Shown: piece by piece, positions 57,946-64,000 of the stretch
How the letters are laid out: the number at the start of each line of letters is the position of its first letter
Numbering within the stretch: position 1 is the first letter of the stretch
NCBI GenBank assembly: GCA_946408125.1
Contig: CAMJQW010000008.1
Span: 1-64,000 of the forward strand
DNA: 64,000 bases
Source of the DNA: an uncultured Fibrobacter sp.
GTDB taxonomy: Bacteria; Fibrobacterota; Fibrobacteria; Fibrobacterales; Fibrobacteraceae
Reading direction: 5' to 3'
Notes under the pieces: model-generated
The model's database searches: none
What the model was told of the DNA's origin: nothing
Seen by the model: only the letters and a program-made list of their open reading frames with translations
Position numbers and translations under genes: made by a program

Positions 57946-58202
57946 AGTTTGGCGTACACCTCTTCGAGAGTGAGACCCTTTTCGGCCATCATCACGGCCA
58001 CGTAGTAGAGCACCTGCGAAAGCTCGAGGCACTGGGCGTCGCGGCTTTCGAAGCGTGCGGCCTGCCAGCTTTCGGCGGCTTCTTCCACAAGCTTTTTGCC
58101 GATGGCGTGCGGACCCTTCTTGAAGAGTTCCGTGGTTCCCTTGCCTTCGGGCATTTCCTTCTTGCGCTGGCATGCCAGGGCGTACATTTCTTCAAACGTC
58201 AT
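57942..58202 (-). CDS. hisE: phosphoribosyl-ATP diphosphatase
   Basis: 86 residues from ATG 58202, with a GAGG element 9 bases upstream; an in-frame ATG at 58229 is less likely. MazG-like fold with EEAAESWQAARFESRDAQCLE and the start helix EMYALACQRKKEM. It removes pyrophosphate from PR-ATP. First gene of the hisE-hisG-EAL/HDOD-recR-ysxC-mlaE-mlaF run. Confidence 0.93.
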   Translation of the reverse strand: MTFEEMYALACQRKKEMPEGKGTTELFKKGPHAIGKKLVEEAAESWQAARFESRDAQCLELSQVLYYVAVMMAEKGLTLEEVYAKL

Positions 58203-58231
58203 GATTTTGACCTCGTTGTTTTTATACATCG

Positions 58232-58239
58232 CAAAGATA
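58232..58239 (-). promoter_or_regulatory. FCB-type -7 box TATCTTTG for the his run
   Basis: TATCTTTG on the minus strand is an exact TAnnTTTG match, about 29 bases before ATG 58202, in the 86-base divergent gap. Confidence 0.5.
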
Positions 58240-58288
58240 GTATTTATTATATTTATTGACAGAAGACGTTTTTATTGGGGAAAATAAA

Positions 58289-59518
58289 ATGGGAATGATC
58301 AAGTCTTTTGCTATTCTGGGCATTTCCGCGTCGGTCCTCCTTTCCTGTGCGAAAGGCCTCGACGTGAGGGACCCGCAGGTTTTCCGTACAAAGACGGGTG
58401 TCATCGGCGTTTTCCGCCAGCCAGCATTCTACTGTAGCGAGGCAAACCCGCACTATATGCAGCTCGGGACCAAGTCCGTACTCGTAAAGCCCACGTGGAG
58501 CCAGGAACAGGACAACATGTTCGTCACCGAGCTTGCGCCGGGCAACGCCATCCTGTATTCCTACGCCTACACCTGCGGCGAATTGGAAAACAAGTTCGTG
58601 CTGGATACGGCGGCCAATGCGGCCCGTCCGGGGCCCATCGGCCTCGTGGTTCCCGAAAAGGGTTTCTGCAAGACGGTCATTTCCTTCGTGCAGGGCGACA
58701 AGCTCTTCTCGCAGGATAAAGCGGTCCTCCATGACATGGCAATCAAGGAAAAGCTGGGCGTGAACATCGAGGAAATCCCGTTCTGCGATATCATCGACAA
58801 CACGGGTTCCAAGGTCTCCTTCGCCGACAGGGATTCCCTGCTGATGGAAGAATATGCCGAGGCCGTGAAGGATGCCGCCGACGCGACTGCCGAAGAAATC
58901 TATCCGCTCGTGCGCATTGATTCTGCGGAATACTCCGACAGGATTGCCTGGAACAACGACAAGTCCAAGGTGCTGATGGCCGTGATCAACGCGACTCCCG
59001 ACATGTTCGAGGACGGGCGGACGATTACGCTCGAAAAGGAACTCTGGGCCGTGAGCGAGAGGGAACTGTACCAGTGGTACAAGGAAAACAAGGCGAACCT
59101 GTTCAACTTGAGCCTGCGCCTGAGACAGCTTTTCGGTCTCCCGAAAAATGCGAAGGTGACGCATTTCAGCCTCATTTGGGTGAGCCCGAACGATTTGATC
59201 CGTCCCGCATACGTAACGGATATCGCAAGCTCCGAAATGAGGACCTCCTTCGCCGACGAACTCGAAAGCGACAGTACCAATACCGATCGCATGATGTGGT
59301 ACAAGAACTGGTTCGACGACGAGTATTCGAAGAGCTACGTGAAGGGCAGGGAAGGCCGCACCTGGACCCGCCTGGGATACACCTATGACTGGGGCAGCAA
59401 GGGAAGCAACAAGTACGGTCTTTCCGAATTCCTGGTCGTGCCCGGCGCCGAAGTGGAAGTCCGCTTCACCAAGAACATCAAGGCCTACATCCAGTGGATG
59501 AACGACCGCAACAACTAG
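58289..59518 (+). CDS. uncharacterised large lipoprotein
   Basis: 409 residues from ATG 58289 (GGGG at 58277-58280 upstream). Lipobox VLLSC (Cys about 21), then a globular mixed protein with FRQPAFYCSEANPHYM, TFTCGELENKF-like and RTWTRLGYTYDWGSKGSNKYG segments. No family recognised. Single gene, divergent from the his run and convergent with trmB. A surface or periplasmic role is likely from the signal alone. Confidence 0.7.
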   Translation: MGMIKSFAILGISASVLLSCAKGLDVRDPQVFRTKTGVIGVFRQPAFYCSEANPHYMQLGTKSVLVKPTWSQEQDNMFVTELAPGNAILYSYAYTCGELENKFVLDTAANAARPGPIGLVVPEKGFCKTVISFVQGDKLFSQDKAVLHDMAIKEKLGVNIEEIPFCDIIDNTGSKVSFADRDSLLMEEYAEAVKDAADATAEEIYPLVRIDSAEYSDRIAWNNDKSKVLMAVINATPDMFEDGRTITLEKELWAVSERELYQWYKENKANLFNLSLRLRQLFGLPKNAKVTHFSLIWVSPNDLIRPAYVTDIASSEMRTSFADELESDSTNTDRMMWYKNWFDDEYSKSYVKGREGRTWTRLGYTYDWGSKGSNKYGLSEFLVVPGAEVEVRFTKNIKAYIQWMNDRNN

Positions 59519-59527
59519 GCCGATAAA

Positions 59528-60247
59528 TTATTTCTCTATGAGGACCCGCCACAATTGCTGGCGGGCTTCTTTGTATTTGCGCTCGAAGGCAGTCTCGGCG
59601 TTTGTCGGTTCAGCGGGTATGCACTCAATCCGGGTTCCTTCGGGAGCGAGCATGCGTACCGCTGCCTCAAACTCCCTGGCATATATCTCCCAGTTGGTGC
59701 GAAGTTCTATCGTGTCTCCAAGCGCAAGGAACGTCGGGAAAATCGGGTGCAGGTGGAACCGCCTTGTCGCCTCGCTCTGCTTGGGCCACGGGTTCGGGTA
59801 ATAGAGCGCGTGGTAGGGAATGTGCCAGCGTTCAGCATTCACTTCGTCAAGTGCCAGGCGCCAGAAGTCGAGCAGTTCGGCGCGAATCCAGAATGCATTG
59901 GGCGGGACATCTCCGGTGGACGAGGGAGACTTTCCGGAACAGGCGCGGTCGAGCCTTGCCGCGGACTTGTCGATGCCGATGACAGGAATGTTTGGGAACC
60001 GTTTCGCTATATGAAGCGTGCTCTCTCCCGTGCCGCATCCGGAATCGAGAATGACATCCTTCACGCCTTCGCGATTCGCATAAAACGATTCGACGAAATC
60101 GAGGGCTTTCGAAAAAGCTTCGCGCGTATGGTCCGCGACAGGGCGCAAAAAACGGGTGCCCGCATACTTGCGGACGACCCGTTCCAAATCCTTGTAAAGG
60201 CCTTCCTGGTTTGTAGTGACGCTTCGAGCTCCGCTTTGTCCGGGCAT
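59528..60247 (-). CDS. trmB: tRNA (guanine-N7)-methyltransferase-like
   Basis: 239 residues. SAM motif ILDSGCGTGESTLHIAKRFP with the following acidic GIDKSAARL, then the TrmB motif LYYPNPWPKQSEATRRFHLHPIFP and TELRTNWEIYAREFE-like end. TrmB makes m7G46 in tRNAs. The usual PDPWPK reads PNPWPK; the rest fits. It overlaps the upstream lipoprotein stop by one base (TGATG), so it shares that mRNA. The hairpin CCCGCCA/TGGCGGG (59545-59565) lies in its 3' codons and could terminate the opposite gene. Confidence 0.88.
   Translation of the reverse strand: MPGQSGARSVTTNQEGLYKDLERVVRKYAGTRFLRPVADHTREAFSKALDFVESFYANREGVKDVILDSGCGTGESTLHIAKRFPNIPVIGIDKSAARLDRACSGKSPSSTGDVPPNAFWIRAELLDFWRLALDEVNAERWHIPYHALYYPNPWPKQSEATRRFHLHPIFPTFLALGDTIELRTNWEIYAREFEAAVRMLAPEGTRIECIPAEPTNAETAFERKYKEARQQLWRVLIEK
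59545..59571 (+). terminator. possible weak terminator inside trmB 3' end
   Basis: CCCGCCA (59545-59551) pairs with TGGCGGG (59559-59565) around a 7-base loop, followed by CTTCTTT on the plus strand, 27 bases after the lipoprotein stop. The run is interrupted, so low confidence. Confidence 0.35.
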
Positions 60248-61476
60248 CAGCGCTTCCAGATGCTCAGGCGCTTGCCGCCGGTAAGCTCAATATCGTCGAG
60301 CCAGAACTTGACGGCTTTTTCCTCGTTGTTCGGCTTGAAGTTCCATACGAGCTGGTTCACGCAGTTATACGAGAATCGGGGGTCGATGATTTCTGCCAGG
60401 GGCACGCTGAAGCGCTTCCAGTCCTTTCCGAGGGTAAGTTCGTACTGCGCGATGAGCTGGTCTTCTTTTTCCTGCGTCTCGTCCACAAGCCCGAACACGA
60501 TGGCGCCTTCGCCCTTGGCACGGAATGCAATGGAATCGACAGAAGAGATATCGTTGCACAGCGCCTTGTCACTCTTGCCGAGTTCGATGCCGACGGTCGC
60601 CCACGGCCAAACAACTTTGCCGGTGCTGTCCTCGACCGTCTCGCCGAATGTGGCTTCGACATGTGCCATGATGTTGCCGTCTTCATCTTCGAGGGCAAAG
60701 AGGTGCTTGCCGTCTTCGGTAATGAAGTCGGGTGTCACGTTCTCTGTGGAATAATTGAAGTACCACCAGCCTCCGTCCCAGGTGTGGGCGGGCATAAATC
60801 GGTTCTGGTAGTTGGAATCCTGGAAGTCGTCGAGCAACAGCGCGCGGCTCTCTTCGGCAAACGTGCTCGCGGTGGAACTTTCGCCCGCGACGACCTTCAT
60901 ATAAGTGCTGCTGGTGTCCCTTCCTTCCTTGGCCGGGATAAACACGAGGCTCAAGGGGCCTGCGGGGAGGGAATCCATGGAGAACTTTCCGTCTTTCACT
61001 TTTGCGGAATGCGACATGCCGCGGACCTTCACGACGCCGTCCCCGTCGCTACTCACGGATCCGGAAACGCTAACCATCCTGTCGAGCATGTTTGAGCCGA
61101 GGTCCAGGCTCTTGCCTTCGACAGGGACTTCCCTTTGGAGGGCCATCCCGTCATGCCTGGCTTCAAGCGTGTAGTTGCCGTCGGAAACGTTCTCGAAAGT
61201 CACGAACCCGTCCTTGTCGGCTTGCGTGTATTCGGAATCGGCGGCGTCAAGGCTTTCGCTTTCGGTAAGTTTTACGCGTGCATAGGCGGCGGGTTCACCC
61301 GCGACCATAATCTGTGCGGTGATGGCGTTGCCCGCCTCGGTCCCGCTGGGACCTCCGCCTGCCGTTTTCTCGCTATCGGAGCATGCGATCATGCCGATGG
61401 CCATGAGACTTGCGAGAGGTATGGAAATTTTCTTGTGCACCTCGGAAAGATACAAAATATTGCGGAGAGCGTTCAT
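60247..61476 (-). CDS. lipoprotein with one repeated beta domain and a CBM11-like domain
   Basis: 409 residues from ATG 61476 (AAGGAGGG upstream). Lipobox IGMIAC (Cys about 33 after a long n-region). One carboxypeptidase-regulatory-like segment (about 45-195: YARVKLTESESLDAADSEYT, KDGKFSMDSLPAGPLSLVFI), then a C-terminal domain (about 215-405) starting LLLDDFQDSNYQNRF, with DSIAFRAKGEG (314-324) and ending KFWLDDIELTGG. The same architecture as the lipoprotein at 23941, minus one repeat. It is translationally coupled to a TIGR02147 gene upstream and to trmB downstream. Confidence 0.8.
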   Translation of the reverse strand: MNALRNILYLSEVHKKISIPLASLMAIGMIACSDSEKTAGGGPSGTEAGNAITAQIMVAGEPAAYARVKLTESESLDAADSEYTQADKDGFVTFENVSDGNYTLEARHDGMALQREVPVEGKSLDLGSNMLDRMVSVSGSVSSDGDGVVKVRGMSHSAKVKDGKFSMDSLPAGPLSLVFIPAKEGRDTSSTYMKVVAGESSTASTFAEESRALLLDDFQDSNYQNRFMPAHTWDGGWWYFNYSTENVTPDFITEDGKHLFALEDEDGNIMAHVEATFGETVEDSTGKVVWPWATVGIELGKSDKALCNDISSVDSIAFRAKGEGAIVFGLVDETQEKEDQLIAQYELTLGKDWKRFSVPLAEIIDPRFSYNCVNQLVWNFKPNNEEKAVKFWLDDIELTGGKRLSIWKR

Positions 61477-61479
61477 GGT

Positions 61480-62346
61480 CTAGCCCTCCTTCTTCGGTGC
61501 GTGAACGGAATCCGCCGCCGTTGCAGGATCGTCGACCTTGTCGGAAAGCGGGAACATGGATATGTTCAGCGCATAGACGCGGTCGGCGCGTTCGCTCTTG
61601 CGCGCGAATTGCAGGAGCCCGCGGCGGAATTCTTCGATACGGTGCTTGATTTCGGGCAGGTCGGATTCATCGGCGGTAAAGACGACGCTAGAGATGTCCC
61701 TCTCTTCGGGTTTGTGGCGGTCCAGGGATTCCTGCGCGAGTTCCATCGTATGCCTGTGGAAATCGCGTACGGCGCGGCTCTTGACTTCGCCTCCGGTGGA
61801 GAGGATCTGGTCGGTAATGTTCCATCCGCCGTTTCCGTCGGGTTCGACAAGCCCCAGCTGCTTCAGGATGCCGAGCGCATTGCGTGCGTCGTCCTGCGAA
61901 ATGGGCGGGTTCAGGTGGCTCGCGAGCTTCACGATGTCGCTCGTGTCCTTCGAAATTCCGATGAGCGAGCGCAGGGCGGCACATGCCCAGCTGCCAAAAT
62001 AGGCCATCTCGGGTTGCGACAATACGCGCGCTTCCATGGAGCGGAGTTCCATGAGCTTGTAGTAGAGTTCCGAGAGGGTCTGCTTCGCCTTCGTCTTGTT
62101 GAAGCGGTAAAGCGTCTTGAAGTATTCGGCACGGCGGTCGTCGAGTCCGCACAGGCGAATGAACACGGGGAGCGTCCCTTCGTTCAGGTGCCCTTCCTTC
62201 TGGAATACGCGAACGAGCCAGGCCGGGTCCACGCCGGTCTTCTGGCCGAGATAGCGGTAGCTGGTGAACGGGTTATCCTTCTTGCTTTCGGTAAACCAGT
62301 CCTTCAGGAACTCGCGGTATTCTAGATAGTCTAATACTTCGGGCAT
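61480..62346 (-). CDS. TIGR02147-family regulator-like protein (second copy)
   Basis: 288 residues. Same family as the gene at 23108: VLDYLEYREFLKDWFTESKK, HTH-like SYRYLGQKTGVDPAWLVRVFQ, AEYFKTLYRFNKTKAKQTL, a helical C-terminal half with GWNITDQILSTGGEVKSRAV and ALNISMFPLSD near the end, then a Pro/Asp/Lys tail. The two proteins align over their whole length by eye at low identity. It ends 3 bases before the lipoprotein start. A 17-bp palindrome overlaps its start codon. Confidence 0.85.
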   Translation of the reverse strand: MPEVLDYLEYREFLKDWFTESKKDNPFTSYRYLGQKTGVDPAWLVRVFQKEGHLNEGTLPVFIRLCGLDDRRAEYFKTLYRFNKTKAKQTLSELYYKLMELRSMEARVLSQPEMAYFGSWACAALRSLIGISKDTSDIVKLASHLNPPISQDDARNALGILKQLGLVEPDGNGGWNITDQILSTGGEVKSRAVRDFHRHTMELAQESLDRHKPEERDISSVVFTADESDLPEIKHRIEEFRRGLLQFARKSERADRVYALNISMFPLSDKVDDPATAADSVHAPKKEG

Positions 62347-62362
62347 GTCTATAATCTAGACA
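62346..62362. promoter_or_regulatory. 17-bp palindrome over the TIGR02147 start
   Basis: TGTCTATAATCTAGACA: TGTCTA and TAGACA are perfect inverted arms around TAATC. It includes the minus-strand GATTATAGA shared with the other TIGR02147 gene (23088). Its position over the start codon suits an autoregulatory operator, but that is inference. Confidence 0.4.
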
Positions 62363-62379
62363 AAAAAATACATAATAAA
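62362..62379 (-). repeat. 18-base repeat, copy 2 (upstream of TIGR02147 gene)
   Basis: AAAAAAATACATAATAAA, identical to 43802-43819 and in the same orientation relative to the minus-strand gene that follows. Probably part of its promoter. Confidence 0.5.
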
Positions 62380-62398
62380 CCCTCCCGCCGGGAGGGTT
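62378..62398. other. 9-bp GC-rich hairpin
   Basis: AACCCTCCC (62378-62386) pairs perfectly with GGGAGGGTT (62390-62398) around GCC. On the minus strand it is followed by TTTATTATG, so it could stop minus-strand transcripts entering from the right; it could equally shape the TIGR02147 promoter region. Confidence 0.5.
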
Positions 62399-62627
62399 GT
62401 AAAGTTTCTGTTGCATAATTTTCAACAGGGGAAATGGCGAAATTCGTTCAAAAACGGCAATTGGGCGCCTAAAAAAGGACGAAAATGTCAACACCGTTGA
62501 AAAAATGTGGAAAAAATGACGCCTAGGGCGATTCGTGCGTCGCCTTGTGGCTAGAACAGTTGCTATCAGAAAAAGACGTTATTTTGGTTTTATTTTTATA
62601 TATAAAGTATCTCATTGGAATTTTTAT

Positions 62628-62635
62628 TATTTTTG
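62628..62635 (+). promoter_or_regulatory. FCB-type -7 box TATTTTTG
   Basis: An exact TAnnTTTG match 34 bases before ATG 62670 in AT-rich DNA. Low sequence complexity makes a chance match likelier here than elsewhere. Confidence 0.35.
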
Positions 62636-62669
62636 GCAAAGTATTTTCTTCAGACAATCAATTTATAAG

Positions 62670-62840
62670 ATGGACATGGGAATAGTATCTGTACGGATGG
62701 ACAAGGAGACGAAGGAAAAGTTCACTGATTTTTGCAAGTCAGTGGGCATTACCGTATCTGCTGCGGTCAATATGTTTGCCCGCATGACCATTCAAGAAAA
62801 TCGCTTGCCGTTCGATGTAAAACGGTTTCCGAAACAATAA
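62670..62840 (+). CDS. RelB/DinJ-family antitoxin, no toxin adjacent
   Basis: 56 residues: a ribbon-helix-helix N-terminus IVSVRMDKETKEKFTDFCKS followed by VGITVSAAVNMFARMTIQ and the DinJ tail RLPFDVKRF. DinJ-type antitoxins bind DNA as dimers and neutralise YafQ/RelE RNases. No toxin frame is found in the 174 bases before the radical SAM gene or upstream. ATG 62670 or 62676 could start it. The flanks are AT-rich relative to the rest of the window. Confidence 0.85.
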   Translation: MDMGIVSVRMDKETKEKFTDFCKSVGITVSAAVNMFARMTIQENRLPFDVKRFPKQ

Positions 62841-62954
62841 AAAGAAACGTAAATTTCTTTTATCAGCTTTGTATGCAACTTCTGTAATACGCGTTTTATA
62901 CAAAGTATAATTGCCGTCTAATTGTTAATTTATTTTTCTATTTGTAACAACATA

Positions 62955-62996
62955 ATGTGGTTACAAGTAAACTATTATGAGGTAAAAATGGTTTAA
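62955..62996 (+). CDS. possible 13-codon peptide gene before the radical SAM gene
   Basis: ATG 62955 to TAA 62996 encodes MWLQVNYYEVKMV, ending 18 bases before the radical SAM start. It has one Trp, two Tyr, a Glu and two Lys/Val pairs, residues that radical SAM/SPASM enzymes crosslink in short precursors. No strong Shine-Dalgarno sequence. A frame this short is often chance; it is listed for its position. Confidence 0.2.
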   Translation: MWLQVNYYEVKMV

Positions 62997-63014
62997 GTTC
63001 GGATTCTTCGTTTA

Positions 63015-64000
63015 ATGAAATTACAGTTAAGCATTACGGAACAATGTAATCTCCGCTGCAGCTATTGTTATTATAAGGATACGCATGGCCGCACCTCTAT
63101 AATGAGCGACGAAGTCATGGAATCCGCGGTGAGGCTTGCCGTAAACAAGTCTGTTGAACGGAAGCATCCGTTCTTGAATATCACTTTTTTTGGAGGGGAA
63201 CCTCTTCTTCGGTTTGATTTTGTCAAGAAGACGGTAAAACTTGCGAAGAGTTTGGTCAAGGAAAATCGTAGAGCGTTGCCGAAAGCCTTCAAGTTGAGAT
63301 TCTCGGTCAATACGAACGGTACGTGCCTTACGGAAGAAATCGTCAGGTTCCTTAAACGCGAAAAGTTCGAGGTCTTTCTTTCTCTAGACGGTCCAGAAAG
63401 GAAACACGATATCTCGAGACGCACGGTCGATGGGAAGGGAAGCTTTCGGTCCATCGCGCCTTTTATTCCGGACCTGGTTGAAATGAATGCGGTTGTGCTG
63501 ATGGTCGTTACGCAAAGGCACGTAAAGGGGTTGGCACGGTCTGTGGAGTGGGTGTTTGCCCAGGGCTTCAAGAAGGTGTCGACATTTCCCGATTTCAATG
63601 GCTCCTGGAAAAGCGAAGACTTTGACGCCCTTCTGCCGGAATACGAAAAGATGGCGCGCTTCTGGTACAGGGCCCAAAAGAAAGGCGCCGACATCTATCT
63701 GGGAACAATCGAAGACAAGATGGCGATGGGTATTCTCGGGATTCGTCAAAAGCGCATGAGCTGCTTTATGAATCCGGGTTCGTTCTCAGTCGCGACAAAC
63801 GGGAATGCGTTCCCTTGTTCCCGGTTCATTTCCAGCCGGAGCGACGCTCCCTATGTGACGGGCAATGTTTTTGACGAGAATAGCGGAATATACAGGGGCG
63901 AACTTCCTAAAAGTGTGCGGCAGTTCATGGAAAGCGACAGAAAGGAGTGCCGCGGGTGTGCAATCCGATATCGCTGTCTCGCGCATGAATGCGGATGTAC
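63015..64000 (+). CDS. radical SAM/SPASM-domain protein, 3' end missing
   Basis: At least 328 residues; the frame runs off the window. It starts MKLQLSITEQCNLRCSYCYY, with the CxxxCxxC [4Fe-4S] site at residues 11-18, then the SAM-binding TFFGGEPLLRFD and NTNGTCLTEEI. Later cysteines fit a SPASM domain: one before VATNGNAFPC (G-x4-C) and the cluster CRGCAIRYRCLAHECGC near the edge. SPASM proteins modify peptides (PqqE, sactionine and anaerobic sulfatase-maturating enzymes). The substrate is not identified; a 13-codon ORF lies just upstream and more genes may follow beyond the window. Confidence 0.93.
   Translation, partial: MKLQLSITEQCNLRCSYCYYKDTHGRTSIMSDEVMESAVRLAVNKSVERKHPFLNITFFGGEPLLRFDFVKKTVKLAKSLVKENRRALPKAFKLRFSVNTNGTCLTEEIVRFLKREKFEVFLSLDGPERKHDISRRTVDGKGSFRSIAPFIPDLVEMNAVVLMVVTQRHVKGLARSVEWVFAQGFKKVSTFPDFNGSWKSEDFDALLPEYEKMARFWYRAQKKGADIYLGTIEDKMAMGILGIRQKRMSCFMNPGSFSVATNGNAFPCSRFISSRSDAPYVTGNVFDENSGIYRGELPKSVRQFMESDRKECRGCAIRYRCLAHECGC

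Larger units (their letters stand above)
62347..62669. other. 323-base gap without a gene
   Basis: Holds, from left to right, the 17-bp palindrome, the 18-base repeat and the 9-bp hairpin belonging to the minus-strand TIGR02147 gene, then about 180 bases with no recognised element (62400-62580), then an AT-rich stretch with the TATTTTTG box at 62628 that serves the antitoxin gene. An open frame runs through 62535-62669 in phase with the antitoxin but has no plausible start or homology. Confidence 0.6.

Noticed and set aside
58256..58261. TTGACA -35 box before the lipoprotein at 58289
   Set aside because: No matching -10 hexamer lies 16-18 bases downstream, and other promoters in the window follow the FCB pattern.
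62535..62669. Longer start for the antitoxin
   Set aside because: The 45 extra residues are aromatic and Arg-rich with no DinJ match, and a promoter-like box lies inside the stretch.
1..64000. CRISPR array, tRNA, rRNA, IS element or prophage
   Set aside because: Scanning by eye found no regularly spaced repeats, cloverleaf, transposase, integrase or phage structural gene; a tRNAscan or Infernal run was not possible.

Overview
The window is a dense bacterial chromosome segment with no plasmid, phage or IS content that I can see. It most likely comes from a Fibrobacter species (rumen or gut cellulose degrader, FCB superphylum). Support for this: two copies of the TIGR02147-type regulator family, known as a large Fibrobacter paralogous family; many lipoproteins with Ser-rich linkers; a secreted expansin-like protein and a CE2-type esterase; a type IX-like C-terminal sorting domain; and several upstream regions carrying the FCB-type -7 promoter box TAnnTTTG. 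The species call is an inference from content, not from a marker gene.

Layout. 1-9.6 kb (+): the end of a moxR gene, purA, a CRP/FNR regulator, a PASTA protein, a TPR lipoprotein, a LolB-like lipoprotein and a large M6-like exported protein whose zinc site is destroyed. 9.6-15 kb (+): an FGE-fold lipoprotein, an NlpE-like lipoprotein overlapping a LytTR response regulator, signal peptidase I and an Ig-like lipoprotein. 15-19.7 kb (+): a DnaQ-DinG fusion and an uncharacterised 631-residue protein. 19.7-21.2 kb: a c-type cytochrome-like gene and a CE2 esterase, divergent from a 26-bp spacer that looks like two abutting leaderless promoters. 21.3-25.6 kb (+): a diguanylate cyclase with a carbohydrate-binding-like sensor, a small lipoprotein, then a TIGR02147 regulator overlapping a lipoprotein. 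25.8-31.4 kb (+): ispA, dxs, a SpoU methyltransferase, pyrF and a hypothetical gene in overlapping order. 31.4-33.2 kb (-): a TPR protein and an MlaD-like protein.

33.3-40.2 kb (+): M18 aminopeptidase, then an envelope-glycan cluster (GtrA, FAD oxidoreductase, two GT-C membrane glycosyltransferases, the second fused to an NPCBM domain). 40.3-43 kb (+): two BatC-like TPR proteins and the expansin-like lipoprotein. 43-43.8 kb (-): DUF167 and DivIVA-like genes. 43.9-47.8 kb (+): a degenerate GGDEF protein, then the classical rpmH-rnpA-yidD-yidC cluster, where rnpA has no usual start codon. 47.9-52.9 kb (-): an RgpF-like protein, rnr, plsC, pyrC. 53-58.2 kb (-): one compact run hisE-hisG-EAL/HDOD-recR-ysxC-mlaE-mlaF. 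58.3-59.5 kb (+): a large lipoprotein. 59.5-62.3 kb (-): a second TIGR02147 plus lipoprotein module, followed by trmB. 62.3-64 kb: an AT-rich stretch with an orphan DinJ/RelB antitoxin, a 13-codon ORF and the start of a radical SAM/SPASM gene cut by the window end.

The most interesting signals are: (1) a recurring octamer (TATATTnn or TAnnTTTG) 4-7 nt before start codons with no Shine-Dalgarno sequence, implying leaderless mRNAs, with a back-to-back version at 20137-20168; (2) the twice-occurring TIGR02147 regulator + CBM-like lipoprotein module, whose upstream regions share a 9-mer and whose sugar-binding-like domain also appears as the sensor of the adjacent diguanylate cyclase; (3) the zinc-site-less M6 protein; (4) the radical SAM gene with a possible minimal precursor peptide. 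No CRISPR array, tRNA, rRNA or transposase was recognised.
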